Source: CAYWXV01 sp964462535 (GTDB taxonomy: Bacteria > Bacteroidota > Ignavibacteria > OLB7). Taken from it: a stretch of 64,000 bases of DNA. Made by a program: the position numbers and the translations under genes. Under the pieces are notes generated by a model. It saw only the letters and a program-made list of their open reading frames with translations, made no database searches and had not been told where the DNA came from. Positions 53,106-62,141 of the stretch are shown here, piece after piece (positions within the stretch are counted from its first letter, which is position 1; each line of letters opens with the position of its first letter). The stretch lies in the NCBI GenBank assembly GCA_964462535.1, contig CAYWXV010000012.1:1-64000 (forward strand), written 5' to 3'.

Positions 53106-54239
53106 TTAATTCTTGTTCATCGTTTTGTCGTAGATGCGGTACCGTTTGTAGAGCTCCGCATTGAGAAGTTCCGCTGCCCGATTCATCATGACGTTGTCCT
53201 CCAGGACCCACGACGCCTCCCCCTCGGAGTATCCGTGGCCCGCAGTCATGCGGGTGCCGACCTCGTAGTACAGAACGGCGTCGATCCCGCGACGCTGGAA
53301 GGGGGGAATAACGCCCAGAATCAGTATTCGACCACGGGTTATGTCCTTCTTGTGCCGGATCAGATTCCACAGCGCACCCAGGAGCCCGCCCCCCCGATTC
53401 CGTATGAGTGCCTGGTTGATGTCGGGGAGGGCAAGACCGAATCCGACCACCTCGCCAGCCCGCTCCACCAGGACCAGGAAGTCCTGGACCGCAACCTGTT
53501 TCAAATCGCCAACGACGAAGTCAAACTCCTCATCAGTCATCTTTACGAACCCCCAGTTCGGTTCCCACGCCTGATTGTAGATCCGCTTGACGTCTGCCAC
53601 ATCCCTCCGGAATGCATCCTTTGGTCTGAATTTCAGCGTTCTGATGGCCAACCCCTCCCGTTCCCGGACCGCCCTCTGGACCCGCTCCAACTTGGGTGTG
53701 ATGAACCCCTCTCGCGTCATCCGATACGCGAAAAGGTCGTGCGCCTTCCTGAGACCGTACGCTTCGATTAAGCGGCTGTAATACTTGGGATTGTAGGTCA
53801 TCAGGATCTGCGGGGGGTCGTCATACCCCTCCACCAGGAGTCCCACTTCGTCGTTCATCGATGGATTGACGGGGCCACGCATCACCTCCATGCCACGGGA
53901 CCGCAACCACTCCTCGGAGGTCCGCAGGAGTAACGAGGCTACCTCCTGGTCGTCGATCGATTCGAAGAAGCCAAAGAACCCGACCCTGTCGTTGTGTTCC
54001 CGGTTGTGATTGTGATTGACGATTGCCGCGATCCGTCCCACTGCCTTGCCGTCACGCCAGGCAACGAACATCTCCATCTCGGCGTGCCTGTAGAACGGAT
54101 TCTTCTTTCGATTGAGGAGTTTCTTCCGGTCGGCAATTACAGGCGGGACCCAGCACGGGTCGTCGCCATAGATAGCCCAGACCATCTTGATGAACGTTCG
54201 AAGATCGGAGCCATTCCGCACCGGCGTTACCGTAAGCAT
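53106..54239 (-). CDS. Stand-alone double-GNAT protein, paralogue of the SPT-fused acyltransferase
   Basis: A 377-aa soluble protein that matches the C-terminal half of the SPT fusion (18162-20627) along its whole length: IYGDDPCWVPPVIADRKKLL, DRVGFFGFFESIDDQEVA, MRGPVNPSMNDEVGLLVEGY, RIYNQAWEPNWGFVKMTDEE, ILILGVIPPFQRRGIDAVLY (acetyl/acyl-CoA-binding GNAT segment), ASWVLEDNVMMNRAAELLN. The fold is an N-terminal degenerate and a C-terminal complete GNAT. Possible roles are N-acylation of a long-chain amine such as a sphingoid base, or another acyl-CoA reaction. It lies downstream of tamB, separated by the structured element at 54278-54361. Confidence 0.75.
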   Translation of the reverse strand: MLTVTPVRNGSDLRTFIKMVWAIYGDDPCWVPPVIADRKKLLNRKKNPFYRHAEMEMFVAWRDGKAVGRIAAIVNHNHNREHNDRVGFFGFFESIDDQEVASLLLRTSEEWLRSRGMEVMRGPVNPSMNDEVGLLVEGYDDPPQILMTYNPKYYSRLIEAYGLRKAHDLFAYRMTREGFITPKLERVQRAVREREGLAIRTLKFRPKDAFRRDVADVKRIYNQAWEPNWGFVKMTDEEFDFVVGDLKQVAVQDFLVLVERAGEVVGFGLALPDINQALIRNRGGGLLGALWNLIRHKKDITRGRILILGVIPPFQRRGIDAVLYYEVGTRMTAGHGYSEGEASWVLEDNVMMNRAAELLNAELYKRYRIYDKTMNKN

Positions 54240-54277
54240 GTACGTCCCCGTGAAGTCGCGATTGGGTTGGAGAGTGT

Positions 54278-54361
54278 CACGCGCTGATATCCAGAAATGT
54301 CATCCTGCACAATTGTGCCAACGCAGGGTGAATATCAGCGTGTTCCTTCAGGAGGAAGGAA
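54278..54361. repeat. Nested inverted repeats between tamB and the GNAT gene
   Basis: CACGCGCTGATAT (54278-54290) pairs with ATATCAGCGTG (54332-54342) with a 2-nt bulge. Inside it CCTGC (54304-54308) pairs with GCAGG (54323-54327), overlapping the perfect palindrome GCACAATTGTGC (54307-54318). Right beside it TTCCTTC (54343-54349) pairs with GAAGGAA (54355-54361). There is no U-tract, so a simple intrinsic terminator is unlikely. It could be a structured leader, an mRNA-processing site or a protein-binding palindrome. Confidence 0.6.
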
Positions 54362-54389
54362 TCGAGGCATGAAATCGATTGGGAACCGG

Positions 54390-57300
54390 CTACCAGACCA
54401 GGCGGAACTGCAGGCGGAGTCGATACGTTTCCTGGTCCTCGCTGGACGTTGACGTTGCACCGGAATTCTGAGACGATTCAGCAGCCCGTTCCAACTGCAC
54501 AACGAATTTCTGGAATACGTCACCATCCAGAAACATGCTGAGTGGAAGGTCGACCGTGACCGTCCCGTCAGCGGCGGGGTTCGAAATGCGACCGCCGGCC
54601 CGCACGACGATCTTGTCGAACTGACTGATGAGATTCACTCGTGCCTGCCCAATGTCCGTCGCACTTCCGCTGATGTCGACGCTCCGAATGAAATCAGTGC
54701 CACCCGCCAGAAGATTGCTCAGCGTGCTGCTCACGATCGACAGACCCGACTCGCCGAACGTTCCAGCGACATTCCCAACCTGCTCGCCAAGGCTTGTGCT
54801 GCCTAGTTGTTCGATCGTTCTGCCGAACAGGAGGAGGGCAAGAGCGTTCCGCTGTTGCGTCTCGCGATCAGTCGGAAGTGCCGTTGATGCCTCTCCGACA
54901 AACTGATAGTGAAGATCGATCTGTGGCTTCGCAACGGTCCCCGTTATCGTGACCGTGACGATGTACTCTTTCGTGAGATCGGTCCCTGCCTGCAGCTGTC
55001 TACCCGTGTATTCCGCGGTGATATTCAGCCGCGGGTTGGATATGGGCCCGTTGAAGTCGAGGTCGTTCCCCGTCACCTCGAATGGTTTGAAGAAGACAAA
55101 TTTCGATCCCTGCGTAACCTCGATTTTCTCGACCGCCTTCAAATCCTCGGAGGGTTTCTTGTTCAGAATCAATCCCTGTTTTTCCGGCGGGGTTTTCAGC
55201 AGCGCGCGGAGCTGCTGGAAGGGGCTGAAATTGATTGTCAGCGAAACGCCTTCGCGAATATTGACGATCAGATTTCGGATTTCAAGACGGTCGTAGAACC
55301 CTTTCTGAACGCCTCGAGGTGTCGAATCCTGGTCGGCGTCATCAGATGATCCATCGCCGCGCCGATTCTGATTGCTATCCGGAATCTGCGGGCCGTAGGT
55401 CCCCGACTCCCGCTGACGCTGCCACTCGGCATAGTCGACGTAATTGATCTCGTTGATTGTCGTCTGCGTGGCAACGGGATCGGCCTTCAGCGCCGCCTCG
55501 GTGACGATGACGGTACCTCCAACTCGTGGTGCCGCGAACGACGTGCCGCTGAACGTGAGGTTGGGAATCGCTACCACCAGGTCACCGTAGATCTGGTTGT
55601 TCACGGCCTGCGTTGCGTCACTCAAGACCAGAAGGCGCCTCGACTCCATGGTGAGCATGAAGTCTTTCGGCGTGAAGGCGACGAGGTTCACGTATCCCGT
55701 AATCGATGCCCGTCCATCGCGGAGGTCGACAGGGAGGTTGCGGACGTCGAGCCGCTTCACCGTCAGACGTCGTTCTGTGAACTCGAGCGCGCCATCGGCC
55801 ATGTACGTGATGTTCGTCGACTCCAGGAGAATGCGACCATTATCGATAACTCCAGCACCACGGTAGGTGATGTCGGGGAGTTCGCCCGAGATCGTGAATC
55901 CGGTCGTCAGCGTACCGGCGGAAACACGTGCACCGCTCAGGAATGGGGAGACGATCGAGAGGGGGAGGCTGTCGGTGCCGGCGACCACGTCGACGGGTCG
56001 ATCGTTCAACAGGCGCTTCGTCCGACGTGCAAGCGCCAGGTCGATCGGGAGGGTTCGCGCCTCGATTTTTGCGGCCACGCGTGGCGCACCATTGACCCAG
56101 TGAAGAATGTCCGTGATTGTCCCAACGCCGGTCAGATTACGATCGGCATAGCTCAAATCAAGAGTAACTCCGACTGGCGGTGTGTGCGCGAACGAGAGGG
56201 AGTCGAGGTCGAGACGCATGTCGATGCGGGGATCCTCCAGATCACCTTCGATATCGATTGCGAGCGTTCTGAATGTTCCCGTCCCCTGCTTCAGCTCGTC
56301 GTAGAACGGAGTCGTCTTCGTGAACTCCGTCAGGCCCGCAATCGTGGCCCCGATCACATCAATATGGACGTCCTGCAGCCTGTCAAACTCAATAAAGCGC
56401 CCGGAGATGGAGACCACCTCCGCCATCTTCCGCCTCAACCGTAGCGTGTCAATCCGAATGTCATGTTCGTTTACCATGCCTCGGATTGTCCCGACGTTCC
56501 TCCAGTTCTGTTCGCTGGAGGTAAAGACGTTGAGATTGTCGATCGCGACCTTGTAGCCGGTCTGGTCCCTTGTGTCCACAACGCCGCTGACCACGGCCAG
56601 CAGCTCTCCCGGCACCCCGCCACTCCCCCTGAATGTGAACACACCTTCCTCGAGCGTTGTCCTGAACGACGGGACGGAGTATGTGGCTCCATTGAACACG
56701 AATGGGGAGTCAATTGCGACCTCGATCTCAATGCCGGTAATGTCGTCGATGTATCCCGGTGCGATGTTTCTCAGCTCGAGAGTCTTCAGTCGTGTCCTTC
56801 CGATGCGGAGGTCAATATCCTGGGTGACAATAGAGATGTGATCGAGGTCGCCGGCGGCATCCAGGCTAAGGAGTCGCGATGTCCCCGATATCGTCCCTTT
56901 GAGGGATCCCGCCGCGTCCATCTTCATGCCCCCGAGAAACGGCTCCAGCGGTCTCAGGTCTCGTATGGTCAGCTCGTAGGTGGCCGCGACGCGTTCGTTG
57001 CTTCCGCCACCGTTCATCCCCAGCCCAATCCCGTCGCCGTCGCGGTAGGAGGCCTTCCGTTGAGCGTAGTTTATCAACCCGTCCATTGCACGAGCGAGAC
57101 TTTGCCCGATCGACGTGAATCGCCACTCACCGCCAATCGAGATATCGACCATCGACGAGCGAAGTGTGAACCGTCGGTCAGTGGTGGGGTCGCCGGCGAG
57201 TTCAGCATCTACCGTGAAGGCCTCCGTTTGGCGTCCGTCGGCCATGAGCGCTTCGGTCACATCGACTTGCGCCACACCCTCGAGCTTGTCAACGTCAAGC

Positions 57301-59090
57301 CCCTTACCCTTGATTGAACCCGAGAACGAGAATCGGTCAGCTGCGCCGTCCGCGATCAGATCGGCCGCCCCGATCCGGTGTCCCCGAACGTTCACGTCAT
57401 ACTCAGGCACCGCCTGGTTTCGGAAGTCGATGCGCCCCCCGAGCGCAACCGAGGCGCCGGAGGCAAACATCACTTCGTCGATTTCGCTCCCGGCACGGCG
57501 CGCGAGCCGCGCAATGGGGTTGCGCTCGATGAACTCGTCGATTGTTGCCGCACTTTCCTCTCCGGACATCGCCCCGCCGGTTCCCAGTACGGCCACCAGT
57601 GTGTCGATCGCCGCAACTCCCCCCTGGCCATACGTTCCCTGAGCCACAAGGCGGCGATAGCTCCTCCCCATGACGGTCGAACCGTTGGAAACAACAAGGA
57701 AGCGAGCGTCGATCGACGCGGGGGATGTTCCGCTCCCCGAAACGATCAGCCGACCATTGAAGTCGGATCGGTAAGATGCATCGTTCATGATCCGGGAGAG
57801 GTCGAAGCTCCCGAGGGTCACGTCGGCCTCGTAACGGAGCTCTGGACCGTCCAGATCGAGAAGTCCAGCTCCCCGCACACTTCCAGCCGCAGTGCGTCCC
57901 TGTACGGCGCCGTGGAATCGCCTGATTCCCCCTCGGTACTCGGCCAGTGGAATGTCCACAAGGCCATACGGTGTCAGGTCCGGGAGGGGAATGCCTGGGA
58001 GGGAGGCGTTGACGTCTGCGGGTGAGATCCGCGAGTCGGTCAATCGCGCGTCAAACTGAAGGTCATCGGGACGTTGGAGGTTGCGCATGCGTCCCGCGAT
58101 GTTTATCGTCGTCTCCCCCGTGAATACGTGCAGGCGGTCGATGACAACATCTCCGTACGTCCCTTTCGCTTCCAGTTCGATTGCTGGAGTACCCCCAAGG
58201 AACGAGAGTGCGGGGAGGAAACTCTGCATCTCCTCCGTGGATACCCGTGGGGCCTTCAATGCCAGCGCAACCGGCGTCGTCTTCCAACGCGATGGATCGG
58301 TATCGCCCCCTGGAATATTGATCGAGTCGATCGTTGCGGTCAAGGAGAGGAGAGTGCGGGTGGTCTCCAACCGGAGGTCGTCAATCGTCGCCCCTGTCGT
58401 ATCAAGGTCGAGCCCGACGGAGAGGTCGATGATGCGGATGTCGTTTCGAGGAAGATCGAACGAGAGATGCTGAACGACGGCTCGTGTGCGGTTCGATTCG
58501 ATTCGAGCAATCGCCGAGAGATTGAAGCGGCGCAGATCGAGATGGGAGTAGTCGACTGATCGGGTCCGCCGGTCGGGCACGGCGTTGTCATCCAGCCGAA
58601 CTGTACCATCACGAATTTCAAGTGCGGTGACGTCGATTGTGTAGGGAAAGGGTGCGCCCCCCGTGTCGACACTGGTCGACGGCTTCGTCAATCTGGCAAA
58701 GTTCCAGGCGCCGTCCCGCGCGTTGCGGACGAGGTGGATTGCGGGATTGATCAGCGTGGCTCTGGCTCCGACGACTTTATCGCGGAAGATGGGGCTCAGC
58801 TGGTATCGAAGTTCGATTCGTGGGGCAGTGAAGAGTGTCGTTCCGTCGGCAGTTACCGTGGCGTCGTCGATCACCAGGCCCGTTAGCATGTTTCCGGTGA
58901 TCGCACCCACGGTCACACGCCCTTGCAGGCTTTCGTTGAGCAGTTCCAGCCCGGTTTCCAGCAGGGCTTTCCTGGTCGGTTGAAACTGCGTTGCCGCCAG
59001 GATCGCAACCACCAGCAAAGCAAGACCGCTCGACAACAGGACGAGCAGTCGAGCGGTAAGGCGGACGATTGCGTTGACTCTGCGAACCAT
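54390..59090 (-). CDS. TamB-like translocation and assembly module protein
   Basis: An AsmA/TamB-superfamily protein of about 1566 aa. The ATG at 59090 is preferred (MVRRVNAIVRLTARLLVLLS starts the membrane anchor); an in-frame ATG at 59147 adds 19 residues. After the anchor helix (about 10-32) come ~1200 residues of repeating beta-strands, expected to form a long taco-shaped groove (many D-V/I-D-L alternations such as TALEIRDGTVRLDDNAVPD). The C-terminal TamB (DUF490) domain includes NLTFSGTSFAAPRVGGTVIV, LNITAEYTGRQLQAGTDLTKE and ALALLLFGRTIEQLG, ending LRLQFRLVW. TamB spans the periplasm and serves in phospholipid transport and outer-membrane protein assembly. tamA is not nearby. Confidence 0.88.
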   Translation of the reverse strand: MVRRVNAIVRLTARLLVLLSSGLALLVVAILAATQFQPTRKALLETGLELLNESLQGRVTVGAITGNMLTGLVIDDATVTADGTTLFTAPRIELRYQLSPIFRDKVVGARATLINPAIHLVRNARDGAWNFARLTKPSTSVDTGGAPFPYTIDVTALEIRDGTVRLDDNAVPDRRTRSVDYSHLDLRRFNLSAIARIESNRTRAVVQHLSFDLPRNDIRIIDLSVGLDLDTTGATIDDLRLETTRTLLSLTATIDSINIPGGDTDPSRWKTTPVALALKAPRVSTEEMQSFLPALSFLGGTPAIELEAKGTYGDVVIDRLHVFTGETTINIAGRMRNLQRPDDLQFDARLTDSRISPADVNASLPGIPLPDLTPYGLVDIPLAEYRGGIRRFHGAVQGRTAAGSVRGAGLLDLDGPELRYEADVTLGSFDLSRIMNDASYRSDFNGRLIVSGSGTSPASIDARFLVVSNGSTVMGRSYRRLVAQGTYGQGGVAAIDTLVAVLGTGGAMSGEESAATIDEFIERNPIARLARRAGSEIDEVMFASGASVALGGRIDFRNQAVPEYDVNVRGHRIGAADLIADGAADRFSFSGSIKGKGLDVDKLEGVAQVDVTEALMADGRQTEAFTVDAELAGDPTTDRRFTLRSSMVDISIGGEWRFTSIGQSLARAMDGLINYAQRKASYRDGDGIGLGMNGGGSNERVAATYELTIRDLRPLEPFLGGMKMDAAGSLKGTISGTSRLLSLDAAGDLDHISIVTQDIDLRIGRTRLKTLELRNIAPGYIDDITGIEIEVAIDSPFVFNGATYSVPSFRTTLEEGVFTFRGSGGVPGELLAVVSGVVDTRDQTGYKVAIDNLNVFTSSEQNWRNVGTIRGMVNEHDIRIDTLRLRRKMAEVVSISGRFIEFDRLQDVHIDVIGATIAGLTEFTKTTPFYDELKQGTGTFRTLAIDIEGDLEDPRIDMRLDLDSLSFAHTPPVGVTLDLSYADRNLTGVGTITDILHWVNGAPRVAAKIEARTLPIDLALARRTKRLLNDRPVDVVAGTDSLPLSIVSPFLSGARVSAGTLTTGFTISGELPDITYRGAGVIDNGRILLESTNITYMADGALEFTERRLTVKRLDVRNLPVDLRDGRASITGYVNLVAFTPKDFMLTMESRRLLVLSDATQAVNNQIYGDLVVAIPNLTFSGTSFAAPRVGGTVIVTEAALKADPVATQTTINEINYVDYAEWQRQRESGTYGPQIPDSNQNRRGDGSSDDADQDSTPRGVQKGFYDRLEIRNLIVNIREGVSLTINFSPFQQLRALLKTPPEKQGLILNKKPSEDLKAVEKIEVTQGSKFVFFKPFEVTGNDLDFNGPISNPRLNITAEYTGRQLQAGTDLTKEYIVTVTITGTVAKPQIDLHYQFVGEASTALPTDRETQQRNALALLLFGRTIEQLGSTSLGEQVGNVAGTFGESGLSIVSSTLSNLLAGGTDFIRSVDISGSATDIGQARVNLISQFDKIVVRAGGRISNPAADGTVTVDLPLSMFLDGDVFQKFVVQLERAAESSQNSGATSTSSEDQETYRLRLQFRLVW

Positions 59091-59121
59091 ACCCCCGGGG
59101 AACCTGTGAGGAGTGCGGGGT

Positions 59122-59643
59122 TTAATCGTGGCCGGGAGAGGAGTCACCAGCTGCGGCGCGCGACGGATCCATCCGCTCCACGATGTCGGTCGTCGACCGC
59201 CCCGGCGTCAGCGGTATGACCACAACCTCTCCGCCGGCTGCCCGGACCGCGCGCGAACCTACAATGTAGGCGCTCCCACCGTCAGCGTCCGGGTCGTAGT
59301 CCCCCCCCTTGACCAGGACATCAGGGACGATCGCCTCTATCAGGTCGATCGGTGTCTCCTCGTCGAAGATGGTCACCAGATCGACTCCCCGCAACGACGA
59401 GACCAGGTAAGCGCGATCGTCCTGGGAGATAACCGGTCTGGATGGTCCTTTCAGTTCTTTGACCGAGCGATCGCTGTTGACCGCCACAATGAGAACGTCA
59501 CCCAGACTCCGGGCCGCGACAAGATAATCGACGTGACCGCGATGGAGGATGTCGAAACAACCGTTCGTGAAGACGAGCTTCTTTCCCTCGCTGCGAAGCT
59601 CGCGACATCTCGCCAGAAGCGATTCGCGGTCAAGAACGCTCAT
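59122..59643 (-). CDS. rfaE2: D-glycero-beta-D-manno-heptose 1-phosphate adenylyltransferase
   Basis: A 173-aa nucleotidyltransferase. The ATG at 59643 lies inside the stop of the kinase gene (ATGA); the longer frame upstream is the shadow of that gene. The signature VFTNGCFDILHRGHVDYLVA contains the HxGH motif (HRGH), followed by VNSDRSVKELKGPSRPVI and VLVKGGDY. It makes ADP-heptose for LPS core. In many bacteria this domain is fused to the kinase as HldE; here the two are separate and coupled. Confidence 0.92.
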   Translation of the reverse strand: MSVLDRESLLARCRELRSEGKKLVFTNGCFDILHRGHVDYLVAARSLGDVLIVAVNSDRSVKELKGPSRPVISQDDRAYLVSSLRGVDLVTIFDEETPIDLIEAIVPDVLVKGGDYDPDADGGSAYIVGSRAVRAAGGEVVVIPLTPGRSTTDIVERMDPSRAAAGDSSPGHD

Positions 59644-60659
59644 CCGGAGACCTCGGATCCAAGAGTGCGACGTGCGTCGTCGACAAGGGCAGTGATTAAC
59701 TCTTCCCGTCGAACGGGGACGGTCCCGACTTGCTCGCAGACAATGCCGGCGGCGTGGTTGGCGACGATCACCCCTTCCTCCATGGTGCTTCCGGCGGCCC
59801 CGGCAACCGCCAGCGTGGCAATGACGGTGTCTCCCGCGCCTGAAACGTCTGCCACCTGGATCGCCTTCGTCCCGATTGGCACTGGCTCTGAATCCCGGTT
59901 CGCCAGAAGCATCCCCTCGGAGCCGAGCGTCAGCACCACGTGTTCGCAATCGAGCCGCGAGATGAGCTCACGAATTCCATCGCGAAGGTCCGATTGACTG
60001 CGAAGCTCCCTTTTCAGGGCGTCCTCAGCTTCCTTCCTGTTCGGCTTGAAGAGCGTTACTCCGCGGTACTCGAAGAAGTTGTTTGACTTCGGATCGACGT
60101 AGACCGGTACGCCCCGGCTTCGCGCCAGCGCGACGGCATCATGGATTAGCTGCCCGGCGACCACGCCCTTGTTGTAATCCTGGATGATCAACGCCTCGAT
60201 GTCATCGATACTCTCTTTCAGACGCGAAAGCACCCGCTCGAGTACCAGCGGATTGATCATCCGGTTCGTCTCCCAGTCGACACGGACAATGTGTTGACTG
60301 GCTGCGATTACGCGGGTCTTCAGCGTTGTTGGGCGATCGGGATCGACCTGCAGGCCGTCGTCGCCAATACCCAGGCCGATCAGGAGTGATCGGAGCGCGT
60401 TCCCGGCCTGGTCTGCTCCGATAACTCCAAGGAGGAGGGGGGCCGCGCCAAGGGTCATCAGATTGAAGGCAACGTTTGCCGCGCCCCCAGGGTACTCGGA
60501 TTCCTCCTTGATATCTACAACGGGAACCGGGGCCTCCGGGGAAATCCTGCTGACGGCCCCCCGATAGTACCGATCGAGCATCACGTCGCCAACGACAGCG
60601 ATCCGTCGTCCGCGGAATTGCTCGATGAGTTGCGTGGCCCGAGATTCGGAGAGAGTCAT
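59640..60659 (-). CDS. rfaE1: D-glycero-beta-D-manno-heptose-7-phosphate kinase
   Basis: A 339-aa PfkB-family kinase. Key segments: VVGDVMLDRYYRGAVSRISP (substrate region), EYPGGAANVAFNL (family GGAANVA), DYNKGVV, DPKSNNFFEYRG, LFKPNRKEAE, and the C-terminal catalytic VADVSGAGDTVIATLAVAG with the GAGD base. It phosphorylates heptose-7-phosphate at C1 before adenylylation by the next gene. It is coupled to that gene by ATGA. Confidence 0.93.
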   Translation of the reverse strand: MTLSESRATQLIEQFRGRRIAVVGDVMLDRYYRGAVSRISPEAPVPVVDIKEESEYPGGAANVAFNLMTLGAAPLLLGVIGADQAGNALRSLLIGLGIGDDGLQVDPDRPTTLKTRVIAASQHIVRVDWETNRMINPLVLERVLSRLKESIDDIEALIIQDYNKGVVAGQLIHDAVALARSRGVPVYVDPKSNNFFEYRGVTLFKPNRKEAEDALKRELRSQSDLRDGIRELISRLDCEHVVLTLGSEGMLLANRDSEPVPIGTKAIQVADVSGAGDTVIATLAVAGAAGSTMEEGVIVANHAAGIVCEQVGTVPVRREELITALVDDARRTLGSEVSG

Positions 60660-60694
60660 CGACGTCTGGGATGGGATGGAGGGACTAACAGCAA

Positions 60695-60720
60695 GCCCCG
60701 ATGAGGTTGCTCATCGGGGC
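60695..60720 (-). terminator. Strong hairpin after rpoD
   Basis: GCCCCGATGAG (60695-60705) pairs with CTCATCGGGGC (60710-60720): 11 perfect pairs with a 4-nt loop, 35-60 nt after the rpoD stop. The minus-strand tail TTGCTGTTAG is only partly U-rich, so termination is probable but not certain. Confidence 0.65.
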
Positions 60721-60755
60721 CGCGCAGTCTACGATTCTTCTGACCCACGCGGTCT

Positions 60756-61619
60756 CTACCCAAGGTAGGCTCGCAGAGCCTTCGAGCGAGATGTGTGGCG
60801 GAGGCGGCGAATAGCCTTCTCCTTGATCTGACGCACGCGCTCGCGCGTCAACTGGAAGCGCTCGCCGATCTCCTCGAGTGTCAGCGAATGCTCACGATCG
60901 AGGCCGAAGTAGAGGCGGATCACCTCTGCCTCTCGCTCGCTCAACGTTGAGAGCGCCCGACGCACCTCGATCTTGAGCGACTCCGACATAAGCCCCTGAT
61001 CCGGGGCCGGCTGCGTTTCGTTCTGCAGAACGTCCAGTAGCCTGTTGTCTTCGCCCTGCGCAAAGGGGGCATCGACGGAGAGATGCCGACCCGAGATCTT
61101 TATGGTATCGGCGACTTCCGACAGCGTCATATCCAGCTCCTCGGCGAGCTCCGCTGCCGTCGGTTCGCGCTCGTATTGCTGCTCGAGCTCGGAGAACTTC
61201 TTGCCGATCTTGTTCAGCGCACCAACCCTGTTGAGCGGGAGGCGAACAATCCGCGATTGCTCTGCAAGAGCCTGGAGGATTGACTGACGGATCCACCAGA
61301 CTGCGTAGGAGATGAACTTGAATCCGCGTGTCTCATCGAAGCGTTTGGCGGCTTTGATCAGACCCAGGTTCCCTTCGTTGATAAGGTCACCCAGGGAGAG
61401 GCCCTGATTCTGGTACTGCTTGGCCACCGAAACCACGAACCGCAGATTCGCCTTCGTCAGCTGTTCCAACGCGCGATCGCCATCAAATCCCCCCTTCTTG
61501 ATCCGCTTCGCCAGATCGATTTCCTGATCGGGCGTGAGCAGCTCGACCTTCCCGATTTCCTGGAGGTACCGGTCCAGCGACTGACTCTCGCGGTTCGTGT
61601 ATTGCTTGGTTATGCGCAC
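60756..61619 (-). CDS. rpoD: Primary sigma factor, RpoD type
   Basis: A 287-aa sigma-70 of the short Bacteroidota/Chlorobiota form (no region 1.1). Region 1.2 is SLDRYLQEIGKVELLTPDQE. Region 2 has NLRFVVSVAKQYQNQGLSLG and, for -10 melting, FDETRGFKFISYAVWWIRQS. Region 3 starts at RIVRLPLNRVGALNKIGKKF. Region 4 holds LSEREAEVIRLYFGLDREHS and the helix-turn-helix TLEEIGERFQLTRERVRQIK. It would recognise the TTTG/TAnnTTTG promoters proposed in this window. Confidence 0.95.
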   Translation of the reverse strand: MRITKQYTNRESQSLDRYLQEIGKVELLTPDQEIDLAKRIKKGGFDGDRALEQLTKANLRFVVSVAKQYQNQGLSLGDLINEGNLGLIKAAKRFDETRGFKFISYAVWWIRQSILQALAEQSRIVRLPLNRVGALNKIGKKFSELEQQYEREPTAAELAEELDMTLSEVADTIKISGRHLSVDAPFAQGEDNRLLDVLQNETQPAPDQGLMSESLKIEVRRALSTLSEREAEVIRLYFGLDREHSLTLEEIGERFQLTRERVRQIKEKAIRRLRHTSRSKALRAYLG

Positions 61620-61662
61620 TGGTAATGCCTTGAATTGTGAATCTGGTCCTGATCGCAGTCGG

Positions 61663-61692
61663 AAAAGGGGGGCTTACACCTGTCGGCCCCCC
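61663..61692 (-). terminator. Intrinsic terminator of the AbrB/PIN operon
   Basis: GGGGGGC (61667-61673) pairs with GCCCCCC (61686-61692). On the minus strand the stem is followed by TTTT (61666-61663). It lies just after the PIN-gene stop and 44 nt before rpoD, so the pair is probably transcribed apart from rpoD. Confidence 0.75.
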
Positions 61693-61697
61693 ACGCG

Positions 61698-62141
61698 TTA
61701 CGATGTCGTTGTAAGCCGATCCAGAAGCAGGTCGTCGGACCGCGTCTCCCGCAACCCACCCGCCTCAATAATGTGTACTCCCGTAATGCCGTTGTAGGTC
61801 TGGGCGAACGTCTCGGTAACAATCGGAAGATTGGACTCGATGGCCATCGCCGCCACGATCGCCGTTCGGTGGACGATCGAGCCATTCGCAGACGAAAGGA
61901 GCCGGCCGATTGTTGTAGCGTACCGGCTGCTGGCTCCCAGAATCTTCAGCCCAAACAAGGGGCGCTCCACTATTCTGCGCTCGTCGTCGGACACGGCGGT
62001 TCCGTAAATCTCCGACGCCTGGATGAACGTGCTGAAACAGACCGTTGTCTGCAGAAGACGCCGGAGCAACGGTGTGGAGCCGGACGGGGCCAGAAGGAAC
62101 TCGACCAGAAGATCGGTCTCCACCAGGATTCCTTTGCTCAT
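61698..62141 (-). CDS. PIN-domain protein (VapC-like), altered acidic site
   Basis: A 147-aa protein from the ATG at 62141, which overlaps the upstream gene's stop (ATGA). The PIN fold is recognisable: ILVETDLLVEFLL at the N-terminus, FSTFIQASEIYGTA with the second acidic residue, AIVAAMAIESNLPIVTETFAQTY at the third and fourth strands. PIN toxins are Mg-dependent RNases with three or four acidic residues. Here the first is Glu where Asp is usual and the Asp normally preceding 'ALIAA' appears to be Thr, so catalytic strength is uncertain. The pairing with an AbrB-like gene suggests a type II toxin-antitoxin module. Confidence 0.7.
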   Translation of the reverse strand: MSKGILVETDLLVEFLLAPSGSTPLLRRLLQTTVCFSTFIQASEIYGTAVSDDERRIVERPLFGLKILGASSRYATTIGRLLSSANGSIVHRTAIVAAMAIESNLPIVTETFAQTYNGITGVHIIEAGGLRETRSDDLLLDRLTTTS

